From Struthidea cinerea (Eukaryota > Chordata > Aves > Passeriformes > Corcoracidae): a stretch of DNA of 64,000 bases. The translations under genes and the position numbers were made by a program. Of this stretch, positions 29,108 through 42,256 are shown piece by piece. The DNA lies in NCBI GenBank assembly GCA_013397865.1, contig VZTI01002051.1, positions 63,740 to 127,739 of the forward strand, in the 5' to 3' direction. Position 1 is the stretch's first letter; every line of letters starts with the position of its first letter. The notes under the pieces were generated by a model that was given only the letters and a program-made list of their open reading frames with translations, ran no database searches and had not been told where the DNA came from.

Positions 29108-31002
29108 CTAAGAGAAGAGAAAAAGATTTATATTTTGCAGTCCAGAGCATATTTAGATTTAGCTTCCATTGAAAACCCTCCATCCGATCCATGAAGTTCA
29201 GTAACCGAGCAGCAACGCAGATATCCTTTGTTTTAGCTAGTTTCAGCTATTTCATTTTTGCTAAACAAGCTCACAATTATTCCAACAAGTGTTTTGAATA
29301 TAGGATTGATAATAATCAGCTTTAGTGGAGTTGAACAATTCTAGTGGAGTTGAGCCAGTTCCCCATCATTACTGTGAAAAGCACTTTAAAGTGACCTGTA
29401 TATTGTTTTCTTAAACAATCAATAATATTTTTCGTAAATAAAACAGATTTGGAAAACAGCCATATTTACATCAGGTACTCTTTTCAGTTAATCATTAAAA
29501 GGCGTTATCTAGGTCATGATAAACAAACAGAGAGTTATCTCACTTACAGCCTTGTTAGCCACAACACAAACAAAATAATATTGCTTAGTAAGGTACAAGG
29601 CACAAGTTACATTCAGACTGAAATTCATTCATCCATCCCCTGACCTATAGTAAGTAAGGTATGCAGCTAACTGGCAAGGCATTGGAGAGGAGGAAGTCTG
29701 CTTCCCGCCCAGACTTTCACAGTCACTTCCTCATCTTTGAGGGTGAATTAGCAGCTTCATCCCTTGCACATGCAGAGGTTGTGAGCATTTGATATTAATA
29801 AATGGAAGCCATATTTGCTTGCACTCAGAAAAAGTTTCTCAGTGTCATAGCCGGTGCAGCACTTTCGTGTGCTACAGTGAAAAAAAAAACAGCTTAAAAG
29901 GAGTCATTTAGTAAACTGATTTTCCTTTTTAAAAGGAATTGTCTCCAGTTCAGCTCCATTAGTTTAGGGAAGAGGTTGTTATTAACAGGATACAGTTATG
30001 AAGGCTTGCTGAATGCTTTATCCATCTTGATTTGTAGAGTTTTAGTTAATGTTGCAAAACTTTTCTAACTGAAATACTTCAAACGAAATCTATACGTAGG
30101 GCTCTTTTAGTGCCAGTGGGTTTGTAAAACAGTGAGGCAGAACAGCAGGAACAGGACTGACATGGTTTTGAACCAGATAAGCCATTCACGTATCATCTCA
30201 CATTCAAGGAAGTGAATAAAACCAGGGTACAAAATAGAATACTCTCTATATTTGAATAGTGCCCTTCAGCACTGATACCTGATAGGCAAATATGTAAGCT
30301 TTCATAAAATAGAAAGTTAAACAGAGAAGTATAAGTCATAGTTTACAATATTCCTGGCAAGAATGGCCATGTAATTAAAACTAACCACCTGAATCAAAAA
30401 TTAGAAAATAAAAGTAGATGTTTTGCAGTGTGTAGACAACAACACTTGGCCGTTATGAATGAATTTAATTTTTCAACAGTCTGTTTCGGTAGAAATATTT
30501 GGTGGTTACTAAAGTGCATAGAGACTAGAATGCATCATAGGGCTGACCTCTGCTTGTTATCTTCATCTAGTGCTTCAGGTTACTTTTTCATACTTCTTCA
30601 CTGCATAAGACTGCAGTGTAGTACAGTCTTGATATTGTTACAGACTCACACATTTTGGAGTTAGAATAGGGATCCATTTAAAAAGAAAACCCGAGAGGCA
30701 TTATCACTCTTCACATCAATAGTCTGATATGCAACGCCGCATAAATCTTTGCTTCTTACTTTTAAATTGTTCTCATATTTTGCTGCATCAATAAAAGTCC
30801 TTGTATCACCATTTCACCCAAACTGTCCACTTCACTGGAAAGAGAGACGTGGTGACAAACTTCATGTGCTTCTTCTCCTTTCAGCCTGTGTCAGTTACAG
30901 GCACTGGTAGTGTAGCACTGCACAGAATGGTACATGACCCCAGGCTGTATTTATTGTATTCATAACAGCAATAGAACAACTGAAAAGAGTGAAAAGTGGT
31001 TG

Positions 31003-32066
31003 GGTTTTGTAGCGGGTTGGGTTCGGTGACCGGGCGGAAACACCAAATAAGTGTAGTGGTTTAACTTTAGATTTTAATACATACTTACTTTTGGTGAGAT
31101 AAAAATTAGGAGAACGCAGAAGCAGGCACAACTTAGAGACTATTACTGAGTTTATTAACAGATTTAAAAGACAGAAGGAAAACAAACTTGCTGTGGTATA
31201 GTACATTTCTTCTAGGAATCTCACAGTTTTTTACACTGCAAGCCATAGATCATCACATGGGGTTATTAAGGATGAATTATGTTGCCTTAAACACAAAGGT
31301 TTTGTTTTTGCCCTCAGTCTCTTAAAAGCTTTTCCTCTCTTTGCTTTTAAGCAGCCCGGCATGGGCACTTTTACAGCCTTCACGGGCTACACATGAATGT
31401 CCATTCCCCCATGTACTTTAAATGGTTTAAAGAAATGCACAGTTCGATATTACAGTTCCTTACCACGGCACGATAGAGATATTTTAAACTGCGCGCGCGA
31501 TAACGCGGCACCGCCCTCTCTTCTCCTCCGAAGCCATCTTAGCTCCGTCCCACGTGACGTGACTCACAGAACTCACTTTTTCTTCGGGCTCCGAACTTGC
31601 CGTGATACTGCTTGGCTCCACGGTGGAGAGGGACCTCCGCTCCCTCTCTCTGTGCTGCTGGCCGCACAGCATCTGCTTCAGTTCGGAGCAAAAATGCTCT
31701 GGCTGTAGGCAGGGGCTTCTTCTGGCTCCCGCTGGCTCAGCGTGGTGCAATGGCGTAGTGAAATGAGGGTCCTGCCGGTCCCAAAAGCCACTCAGACGTT
31801 TTTAGCCACATCTGCAGCGCAGAGGCAGCTCCCCCCTAACAACCCAGGGTCCGTACTGCGGTGCTGGGAGAAGGGGAGGGGGGGGCAGAGACCCCGGCCC
31901 GGCCTGGCGGGACCTGGAGGCTGGGGCCACCCCCCCACTTTTGGCAGGCGAGCTGGAAAGGAAGCTTAAACTCTGCCTTCCCGCGCGGTTTAAATATGGA
32001 AATTTAGAGAAGCGCTATTGGTTTAAAATATTGCCTGTCAATTCAGGGTCAACCCACTACAGGTTT
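31003..32066 (-). mobile_element. solo LTR of an endogenous retrovirus, with 5-bp target duplication
   Basis: A unit of about 1054 bp (31008-32061) begins TGTAGCGGGTTG and ends CAACCCACTACA, which are inverted complements with one mismatch. It is flanked on both sides by GGTTT (31003-31007 and 32062-32066), a 5-bp target-site duplication. No internal retroviral region is present, so this is a solo LTR left by recombination. Minus orientation is inferred from an AATAAA signal on the minus strand near 31150 and from the TGTAGTGGGTTGACC start typical of avian ERVL-like LTRs. The centre (about 31485-31985) is GC- and CpG-rich and includes CACGTGACGTGACTCA. Intact TSD and retained CpGs suggest a fairly recent insertion. 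The ORFs inside it show no recognisable protein. Confidence 0.85.
31551..31566. promoter_or_regulatory. overlapping E-box / CRE-like / AP-1 sites in LTR
   Basis: CACGTG (31551-31556), TGACGTGA (31555-31562) and TGACTCA (31560-31566) overlap inside the LTR. These are sequence matches to well-known bHLH, CREB/ATF and AP-1 sites. Binding is not shown. Confidence 0.6.
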
Positions 32067-35000
32067 TTAGGACTGAGCTGGAAAAAATCAGAAAGAAAAA
32101 TAAGACTCTTGCCTATGTAGTTTTTCTCATTCGTATAATAAATGCTGTCCTTTGTCTGATGAATATAGAAAATAAAACTGAAGCAGATGTGGTTTCTGGT
32201 ATGACTGTTGGATGCAGTCTGAGTGTACCTTCTTGCTGCATCTTCATCCAGCTTCTGACATTTCTGATCAGGGACACATTATCATCTGTCCAATTTAAAA
32301 GTTATATTTGAAAGTAGATATTTTTTTCCTTTAATAGATTACTGAGAAACTGGCCTATTCAAGACTATTCACTTTCCAGAGTATCCATTTAAAAAATTAA
32401 GGGCTACATTGAAATCACCTGTTAAAGTGCGTAAGTTCTGCTTTTATTATGTGCAGGTTCCTGAGTAAGGAGCCTGAACACAGCAGTGAATCAGAGTGAC
32501 CAGAAGGCACGGCCAGACAACCCTGGAGAAAAGCTACAACAAAGCCTCCCTTTTCTGTATTTTTGCTGTCTGACCTCATGTATTTTGCTTTGCATTCTGC
32601 AAAATGACTCATCTTCAGCTGAAAGGTACAATTCCAGGTCTGGTGGTAGGAACATCCACTTGTGCCTACTGCACTTTCTCAGGAGCTAGGATTAAAATTT
32701 CAAGAATAAGCAATGCCTAAAATTCAGTCTTCTGCTCTCAGGCCAGAAGTTACAACATATTCATGCAAAAAGACCTCTTTTTCCAGTGTTAGGTAACTCA
32801 GCTCAGAAAATATTTGGGAATGGGAACTGGGAAGCATGGAAACAACTGATTGGCGTGCAGTCAGGTGTTTAGACATCCCCCTGTGCTTCATGCTTCCAGT
32901 TGGCTGTCTTGGTATCAAATCCCTCTGAACAGCCACAGGCATTCATTCTAGTCAGGGGAGGCAAGCAGGTGTCTCAGGGATGGCACCTGCTCTGCAGAGG
33001 CCCTAAACCCCCACACTGACTTTGCAAAATCATGAGTTACCCAATGGACATTACTTTGGTGTCACTGCCCATAAGAGACACCAGCAGTGGGCAGCCTAGC
33101 ATAGCCCAAAACATTCTAAAGTAGTCTCTACCAGAAACCTGTCAGGGAAGAGCTGCAGCAAAAAGTGTACCAAATTTGACTTAGGGATTTTGGGAGGAAT
33201 GATGGGAGGCAATGAAAGAGCCTTACTGGCGAACTTTCACTTGAAATGTTAAATGTGACAGGCTATGACTTTAACATTTCCTAATCAAACCCAAATCACA
33301 GTAGTCAGCCAGGTTTTCAGAGCTTTATGAGTGTTGCTTTCTGTTAATAGAATTGGAAAATTCATGTGTTTTTGTCATAGTCCTTAATCAGCTCACAGTT
33401 AACAAGATTCATCTCTCTCTTGAGTAGAGGCAAACTCTTTTGTACTAGGAAAGTCTTGATTTTATTCTCATTAGGATGATATTCTGAGTAAATGAAGTAG
33501 CTGTGGTCACATGCATAAAGTTTTAGTTGTTATGGAATATTAAAAACTATTCCCGAATATTTACATTAAAATGCTAGCATAAAATTGAGAATCTGATTAA
33601 TTATTACTTCTGCACACAGTATTTTAAATTAATTTCTGCGGCTGATATTTATATTTGAACATTTAAATTAGATATGAAGTTGGACAAATGTTAAGCCAAA
33701 TAAAAAATAAAGATGAGAGACAAAAAATTAAGGTAGTGATCTCCTCAATCATAGGATACTATGATAAAAATAAAAGGGTGATTTCCCTAATTATAATGAG
33801 CAAGGTAGGATTATATCCAAGTGAGTGAATTTTGCCCCTAGGTAGCTTACTACTATGCTAAAAAAATGTGAATTAAATCAGGAGCGTATTACAGAAGTGA
33901 CTACTGGATTAGCAAGCATTTACAAATTCCCCTTGTATTAAGTCATATGCTAATAGCTAACTTAGTGCACATACTGTAGAACTATTGACTAATTAGTCTT
34001 TAACTTAAGGTGTGCAAAGATGACTAGAATAAAAAGCCTAGGAAGAGGTCTGTGCCATAGAAATGAAGGAGAAAATCAAACAAGAGTTACCAAACCTGGA
34101 AAGCTGGGCTAACTAAATGTTATCAGTGGGATTTGGGAAGCTCCAGCAGATGACAGTAAGGCAACTAATGGGAAAGAAGACAGTATTTGTTTGGGGAAGA
34201 GTCTTTAATACTGTTGTGGTATCATTATTTTAGATGTGGTTGGTTTTGCTATTAATATTACTAGGTTTGAACCGTGCTTTTCAAAGGGAAAAAGAAAAAT
34301 CAGAATTTTGTGTAGGTTCATTCTTTTTAACTGGAGTTCAGCAAATACAAGCAATGGCAAATGATACCTGACCCCCAAACTGTGTTTTGTATTCTGCTCT
34401 TTCTGCTTCTTTTCTGATTCCTTTCCAAAAAGCTATCTGTATGATCTATATCAGCATTTCAGCTGCAGAAATGTATTTATTCTCCAGTGGCCTCCACCTT
34501 TTTCATTTTTTTGAGGGGGGTGGGGTGGGGGTGAATCTCAAAACATTTTTGGCATATCAGATATAAGATAAAGAGAATTTGAATCTCATCAAATTTCATC
34601 TCATGAATCTCATCACATTCTCATCTGTTTGTTTGAATCTCACCATTCCTCGTTCAATCTTCAATTCTGAAAAACTATCACATAAAGGAGGTGGGCAGAG
34701 AAGTGTTAGTCCTCCAGCAATATATGTTTTTGCGGTTCGAGGTGGTATTTTCAAAAAGGAAGCAGCTGACTTAGATACCATGCATATGACTTTCATACAG
34801 GAAAGCAACAGTCATGTGGTTAAACTACGTAGCTCTCACATGCTTCTGCTTGGAGATGTATGTAAGCACGTTACCTATCAGCCATAGATATTCACTGTAT
34901 GATATTGTGAAACCAAAATCTGATTGCCTTGCTTCTTCCGATTCGCACGATAAAATCTGCAAGGTTTTGCTTTGCTGAGTAAAATCTGAAACTGCAGCAC

Positions 35001-36591
35001 CAATTAGTCTTTTACAACACTTTTCTTTGGTCTAGTGCAGTTCCACCCTCCTTGCAGATTTATACTCCCTTGAATTCTGTTTATCATCACCTTTTGTGTC
35101 TGGGTTATTTCTTCCTTAGGAGGCAGAGGTGGCTGTATGATATAATGCAGTGAAAAGCCACTGTGTGGGAAGACACTAGGAAGAAAAAGGCTCCTTGTAG
35201 CCTCAGTACACACTCCAAAAAAGAGGGGCACAGTTCTGTTCCACAAATAGTATTGTCTAAACATACCCACTGAAACACAGAGTTGATGCTCAAAGGAATA
35301 AATGTTGCTTCAAAATTTGTTTGTGCTTCAACAGTATGTTTGTGGTAAGACCTGGTGTGTTGAAATACTCGCTAGTTCTACTTTGAAAACTCTTTCCTCC
35401 AAAAAAGAGGTTAGTCTTCTCTATAAAAGAAGGGCTATAAAAATTGCACCTATTTTCTAAGAATTTCTTTGAAGATTGGTTGTTAAAATAAATAGGTATT
35501 TCTGCTTCATAGTATACATAGTTTTACTCATATGCATTTGTTTTTGAAAACTCTGTGCTTTTATAGTTCTGTGAGAGGCCACTACTGCAAGCATTATTTC
35601 CAATCACAGCTCAGTCCTGCAGAGCTGAATTATAAAACATCTACTATGGCCCCATTACCTTTGCAAAATAAAAAAGGTTTACATAACTATTCTAAAGACT
35701 AAAATTCCATTGAATAAAATCAAAATAGAATAATTTTTTTCTTAACAACTGTAGTTCTTTGACTGAAAGTAACAACTCCATCTGTCAAAAATACACCATA
35801 AAAAATCCATCTTTCTCCTAAGAGAATGTAATTAATGTAATTTTTGTACAAGTTCAGCAAGTTGGTGGAAAAGGCAGATTACCATTTTACTGTCTGAGAT
35901 ACTGATTAGCTCCTCATCTGGCAGTGCTTAGACAAGGTTATTTGGAAGCTACTGTTAATATTTCAGTGCAGGCAGGGCAAGAGTTTCCCTAGTGCATTCT
36001 CAGGTAGCCTTGCAAATGAGAAGGACTACCAAACATATAAATACCCCTCAGCTTCTTCTGTTAAGTGAGCAGACACCAACAGAAATGAAGGAGTAAAGTG
36101 TGACTTTTCATCCACCAGAATAAATGCTCAGCATTAGTAAATCCCCAGGCTAAAGCCCACAGTCTCACAGCTTCATGGCTAGCAGATTATGTTTAGCTAT
36201 TATCAGATCCCTGGCATGAGTAGGAACATACCTTTAAATAAAACTTATCACATATGTAAAGTTCATACTAGCCACTTTCCTTTTCAGAAGATTGCTTCTA
36301 GCAGTTCTCAAACTAGTCTCTGTGTTGTGTTGCTGGTTGTGCTGCTGAAGGATGGTCTGTTACCAGATGCCAGTGAGAATCATTAAAAAAGGCTTTACTC
36401 TATGGAACCGGCACAGTAAACTAAAGCATAAACTCTTTCATAGAAAAGATTGTTCCCCACACCTAATGAGTTGTTTAATTGTGAAGTTGCTTAGCAGAGG
36501 AACAGGACTCAGGAAATAGTGTTCTTGACTTTGTTCACTTCATACAGTCTGTTCTGTTAGCTGAGGCTGGAAACAGAAATTGCTCTTTAGA

Positions 36592-36615
36592 GGGGCAGGG
36601 GGAGGGGGGAAGGGG
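36592..36615 (+). other. G-quadruplex-forming motif
   Basis: Four G tracts of 4, 5, 6 and 4 bases are separated by loops CA, A and AA, which fits the canonical intramolecular quadruplex pattern with very short loops. It lies on the coding strand and would therefore also be in the PDE4D pre-mRNA. Confidence 0.8.
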
Positions 36616-39600
36616 TTCAGTATTCTTCTGTAGCGACTTTCTCCCTTAAGAGAATGTTATTCCACTCTTTCTATCTGGCCATGTTTCAAGGCTTGCATTT
36701 TCACTTCTTGCCATTACAGAAACTCCTGTAATACAAAAACATGGCTTCAGTGTTACTAATACTTTGGAAATGTGTAGCTGAGAATAAATGTCAGGCTGTC
36801 CTATGAAGTGGAAATGTTAGCACAACAGACTGTAGTCCATCACAGCTGTAAATGGGAATGGAATTTCAAGGCTACTCCTAAGGCAAGGAACATGAATCAG
36901 TGGTTGTCATTGTGCCTGAGTCTATTAAGTGGATTTATCAGAAATACCCAGCTAAAAATTACATTTGAGGAAATAAATATCCTCTGGCTACTAATTCTGG
37001 GGGGGGGGAAAGTTTAGTTTGGCTTCTAATTTCAAAATTGTCTTACTTTACTTTTTTTAATATATTGTTGTCCCATCCTGAAACACTGTACATATTTACT
37101 TCATATAGGTTGTTACTTCATATAGTTCAATGTTCTACTACTTATATTAGACTCAAAATCATTACAAGTCTATTTTTTAAAATATACTAATAAGAAGAGT
37201 AAATTTTTAAATTTTATTTACACCTGTAAGTGCACAGACAAAGCACTTTTATATGGTGTAGGGACTGTTTTCTGATAGTCTTTGCTGCTATATTGATCAT
37301 CTTAAATGGATTCTACGTCCTAGACAAATAGAAGTCTTATCTCATCTGAAAGAGTTACACAATCAGAATTGGTTTTTGTAAGTTTAGTCTCAGAAAACTC
37401 CCAATAACTTTGGAATTTCTTTTGACATCTATACAGAAAGACAAATACATTATTTTCCCAGAGCCAGAGAGGCTTGAGTTCATCACAGGCAGTAGCAATG
37501 GACTTCTGCCATAAAACTCCACATTCAGAGCTGACAGTTCCACTGGATCTTAAAACTATTGCATTCAGTATAAACAGAATTCAGGAAAAATTGTTTTCCA
37601 GTATTCTGTTGTTGAACATTATGCATGAAGCTTAACCATTTTTTAAAAGTATACTTTAATGAGTAGAAATCTGAGTTTCATTTCACTCATTTCCCAGTTA
37701 CTGCTCTTGGTTTGACTGTCCACTCTGCGATTGAAGGAACAACCCCAGTGAGCAGAATTTGATTAAGCTGTTTCAGGCCTGGCCAAGATTTGACTTAATT
37801 TTTCCATTTCTCTTTCTCTGGATATTCACCTCACTACACAGGTGGCATGAATGATACCAGCTCTGTCACAACTCCCCACTTGGTAGTATTGTGGTTGTTT
37901 TCATTGAAAAAGCTGACGGCTGGCCTGTATTCACCCTTTTATTGCTGTGTCTGGAAGAGTGACAACAACAACAGGACAATTTTAAAAATTAAGGAATTTA
38001 GTCACGGCTGTAGGGAGCTGTCTGTAAACCGATTAAGCCTGCTTGCCACAAACCTTTTTTGACAGTTTTTTCAGTTGTTTTTAAGCAAAGGCCAGCTGTA
38101 GCTTAATCCTGTTGATGCAGCAGGACATGTTTATAATGCATCTGACCTTCTGAAGAAGAATCACTATTTTGAATAACGTAGATATAGGACAGGCTCTGTT
38201 TTTCTATCTCCTGCCTTACATTTTCTTCATTCTTGCAAGACACAGCTGCCACCATGACCAAGAATAATATATGACTATCAGATTAAGAAAATGCTGCAAG
38301 ATTTCCACTCCTTTCTCTTATAATTAAACCTGTTTGAGCCCTCTTGGCTTCTGCAGAAATTACTAATTTCCTGTAATTGAAAAAAAGTGCATCTGAAATG
38401 AGTGATGTGCTTACTTAGCAGAAAAGGAACATGTATAATATCTGTATGCTTTTTCTATCTCCTTTCCCATGCTTTGCCATCCACTTGAAGAACAGCTTTT
38501 AAAAACAAAAGTAACAACAGTATTTGTGAAGTGCAGATATTACAGTGAAACAATGCAAGAACCTTAGCAGCAGCAGGTGTGTCTACAGCTCTGCCAGTCT
38601 GTTATGCTTTGCCCCTGCAAGTCCATCAAAGTGCCACTTCCCACTTTGTGGGCTGAAGTCATACACAGGGCCAACAGCTGTAATTATTTTGAAAAGTAAT
38701 GGAGTTTCAAATGTTTTTGCTAGGACTGAACATTTGGCTCTCACTTCTTGGGTGGGTAGGAGTGCTAATGATTCATTACGTTCACAGTAACAGTACATCA
38801 GTTGCAAACTCTGTGCTAAAATGTATCTGACTGTAAAATCAGAAACAATCCAGGAATTGGTATTAGTATGTAAAAAAAACTGGGGCTTAAATGATGCTAA
38901 TACGTTTCATTCAAAGGGGAATTTTGCTTTAGAGACAAGGACATAAACTGGGGTAATTTTATAAAATTGAGTTTGTTGTATTTTGGATATATGCATATAT
39001 ATGGAATATATTGGGGGGGTACAGAGAACACATGAGGGTAAGGATACGTAGTACAGGTTTGGACAGGAGAGGAAAGCTTGTAAGAACAGGTATTTTCAGA
39101 CATTTATAGTAACAGATGGTGAGGATAACTGGCAAACAGCCGAGTCACATGTTAGGCGGTGGACACCAGACTCACACACTATACAGATGCTGCAGATTGC
39201 AGTGTAAATCCCGTTAGACTTGACATCACCAAGCCAGTCTGACAAACTAGTCACTGTCCTCCTCTCCCACAGTTTTCCCACTAGCTCAGACTTGGAATGT
39301 GTTTTATCTCATAAATTCTCAGAAGGTCTTTTTCCCTTTTGTTTTCTACAACACAGTGTCTGCAGTTTGGTGCAATATCCTGCCTGTGTATCAGTGGCCT
39401 TGACCTCCCAGCTGCCACATGCACTTCTAATGCCTGTTCTTTCCACACGGTTTTCCCAGCATCACGTGGAACGTTCAAGCATCACATCCATATAGCTATA
39501 ATACTCCCGAAGGAATGTCAGTTGCCAAACCCCACCACCTCTGGTGCCAAAATAACCATACTGTACCAGGTGCTTCTCATCCTCCTGCTGCTGTAGTTAG

Positions 39601-39749
39601 GAGGGATGCCATGGAAAACAGATGCTAGTTGTGACATGAAACTGCCATGGAAGGGGAGAGACTCGGCCCCTCGGGGTGAATGTTTCAGACACTTCGGCTG
39701 GAAGCCACATTTTTCAAACCTTCAATGCTTTTAGGAAAACAACTTGTCG

Positions 39750-40165
39750 CTGGCTCTCGACTGAGCTCCCCGTGGTGCTGGCTGCCCGGAAGTCCCGCGG
39801 CCCGCCGCCTGCTCAGCCCGTGCTCCCCCGGCACACGCTCCGCCGATGGCGGGGACGAGAGCCAGCTCCGGGCCGGCTGACCGTGTGAGGGAAACGCGGC
39901 TCGTCCTGCGCCGGGCGCTGCTGGGGGCTGGGACAGGGCTGGGCGGGGCGAGGCCGGCCGGAGGGCACGTCCCGGGGGCTGCGGCGGCCGGCGGCGCGAC
40001 GAGCGGTGGCACTGACGCCAGCAGGAGCGGGGCTGCGGAGCGCGGAAGGGACTCGGAGCGTCCGTCCCGCTTCTCCGCCCCTCCCGACGCGGCGGTGCCC
40101 GGCGAAATTCCAGATAGGGCACACACAGCCAAAGTTGTGTCACAGACACGGCCCGCGGTTCGAGC
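39750..40165. promoter_or_regulatory. CpG island in mid-intron, possible unannotated promoter
   Basis: About 400 bases are dense in CpG and GC (for example gcggcggccggcggcgcgac) in otherwise AT-rich intron. No LTR ends or CR1 blocks explain it; a CR1 copy begins only at 40216. Open frames on both strands are long (to 154 codons) but consist of Ala, Arg, Gly and Pro, which is what GC-rich non-coding DNA gives, so no gene is called. An ATG at 39846 in fair context is followed by donor-like GTGTGA (39883) and GTGAGG (39885). It may be an alternative PDE4D promoter, a lncRNA promoter or an orphan CpG island. The sequence cannot decide which. Confidence 0.6.
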
Positions 40166-40215
40166 CGAGTTCTTATGTTTTTTCAATCTGTGTGGTCATG
40201 TGGGTGGACTGTTTT

Positions 40216-40577
40216 TTGTAGAACCATAGAATGGTTTGGCTGGAAGACTTAAAGACTGTATTCTTCCAAACTCCCTGCCATGGGCTGCTTACAGCCTCAT
40301 CCAGCCTGGCCTTGAACACTTCCAGGAATGTGGCATCCATTTCCCTGGGCAACCGGTTCCAGTGCTTCACCACCCTCACAATAAAGAATTTATTTCTAAC
40401 ATCTGATGCAAACCTCTCTCCTTTCTGTTTAAAGCTATGCTTGCCCATGTAAAATGCCCTCTCCAGCTCTCTGGTAAGCTACCTTTGCATAAACAAAAGC
40501 CGCAGTAAGGTCACTCTGAAGCCTTCTCTTCTCCAGGCTGAACAATCCCAGTTCCCTATTCCCTTAGCCTTTCATAG
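40216..40577 (-). mobile_element. CR1 LINE 3' end fragment
   Basis: This is an antisense CR1 tail starting 'agaaccatagaatggtttgg' and passing through 'gccttgaacacttccaggaa', 'ttccagtgcttcaccaccct', 'ataaagaatttatttctaac' and 'gccttctcttctccaggctg'. It is 5'-truncated near 40577. The minus ORF at 40173-40448 is CR1-derived. Confidence 0.92.
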
Positions 40578-41160
40578 TTGGATCTGTGAGGGAGAGGGTT
40601 TAGATGCTCCTGTAAATTTGTATTTCTGGTGAGGAAGAAAGTAAAGTCTCTTGACTGGAATCACCTTAAAAATACACTGTGGTAGTAACTGATGCACTTT
40701 TATACAATGTAGAAATAATTTTGTATTTACTTGAGTCTTAACTATTGAATATTCTCTAATTCCTCAATATCCTTATAAAGTCATGAAAATCATCAGCAAT
40801 TTCTCTATAAAGTGTCAAATCAAAATCAGATGTCAGATGTGCTTTTCAATCTGCAAGTAAATCTCAGCATCTCTGATTCAATCCCATCAAATTCATAGCT
40901 GTTTCAATTAATCTTATTTACGGCTTTATTTCTTTTTTGATGTTGGATATTTCTAGTGTCCCTGCTCCTTAGTACATGCTTAAAAATAGGCTTCAAATGA
41001 GACAGCATCAGTGGAATGACACTTTCTCTGGTTTAGGCTTTAGTTACACACTGCGCATAAGGCATATGTGGGGATAGGTGTACATTTCTAAAGATCTTGG
41101 CATGCTGTGCAATGAGTGAGAGTTCTGTTCTTCAGGTGCACCCTAGAGCCATTAATTAGG

Positions 41161-41688
41161 TGTTATACAGCAATAGTGTCGGGAAAAAGGCAAATTTCCC
41201 TTGTCTATGGTGCCTGAAGAGGCCACCTAAAACAGAGACTAGACAGAATAAGGGAATAAAGGTAGGTATTTATTTGAAAGGCCTTCAAAGGTACCCCCTG
41301 GGGAGCCAGAGGCTACTGCCAAGAGGAACCCCAAGATGGATGACAGGTCACAAGTTCTTTGCACTTTTATAGGTTTGGTTCATTTGTATATCAGGGTTAA
41401 TTCTCCAATTAAAGCTTCAGTCTAATGATGTAGTTTCCCCAAGCTCACTCCCCTCTTAAGATGTTGGTTTACACATTTTGAGCCTAGGGCATTCTGAGTG
41501 TCCTTGGAGAGCAGGCCTGGAGAGGCTTTGTTATGTCTACCTAGCATGAGAGAGCAGAAGTTAACAGGCTACGAGAAACTTCAGAGTTACACACTAGGCA
41601 GTACAGGATTTGAAAAATATGAAAGTTAAAACCTAAGGCATCATCTGGAACATTAACACGTGATCAAAAAGCCTCCTTTCCTCCTACA
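41161..41688. mobile_element. LTR-like element (avian ERV type), solo
   Basis: This is a block of about 510 to 530 bp resembling a repeated avian LTR family as I recall it. It holds 'ctggggagccagaggctact', 'ataggtttggttcatttgta', 'cagtctaatgatgtagtttc', 'aagatgttggtttacacatt', 'ggcctggagaggctttgtta' and ends CCTCCTACA. The left end is TGTCGGGAAAAAGG at 41177, which resembles the inverted right end TGTAGGAGGAAAGG, or alternatively TGTTATACAG at 41161. With the latter only TAGG matches across the flanks, so no clear target duplication is found. Orientation is undecided. No coding region is present. Confidence 0.6.
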
Positions 41689-42236
41689 TCTAGGAGTCAG
41701 TAGTCAGCTTAGAGGCTCTTTTAACTCTGTATGCCTTTGCTTCTGTTGACTTTGGACATGTCACTGTGATCTCTGCAAATGCCCCTGCTAGCTATGCGAA
41801 ACAGTTCCCATTTTCAGATTTAAAAGTAGATACTTTATGAGATAGTCTTGAAAATGTAGCCGAAAGAAACAGTTTGTTCCTGTCTAACTGTAGCACTCTA
41901 TAACTGGATTATAACTGAGTGCTGCTTAAATTGGCTAGCTTCCCACAGCCTTATGGATGTGGACATGAATTCACTTAAATGAAACACTTTTAAACTAATT
42001 TCCCAGAGAGCAATGGTTGCCCTGAAATGAGAATACCCCTGTTTGCTGAGTACACATCAACCATTGTAAAACACTCTCAGCTTGCTTAGCTCCTATTTAA
42101 TTTTCCTAGTTACTTTTATAGTTTTCTTCAGCCTAACAGATACATCATGTATCTGTTACTGTGTATTAATATTACACCTATTTGTTCAGTAATCCATAAA
42201 ATATCTTGGAAATAACAGTGTTATGCATTAAAAAAA

Positions 42237-42256
42237 GAGAGAAAGAGAGAGAGAGA
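42237..42256. repeat. (GA)n microsatellite
   Basis: A GA dinucleotide run is interrupted once by AA and preceded by an A-run. Confidence 0.95.

Noticed and set aside
39685..40149. 154-codon minus-strand ORF and overlapping ORFs of 103 to 151 codons in the CpG island
   Set aside because: All frames on both strands are open because of high GC and few stops. The products are Ala/Arg/Pro-rich without any domain.
40150..40175. GGTTCGAGCC as a tRNA T-loop
   Set aside because: Only a 3-bp stem can form, and no A-box, anticodon arm or acceptor stem is found upstream.
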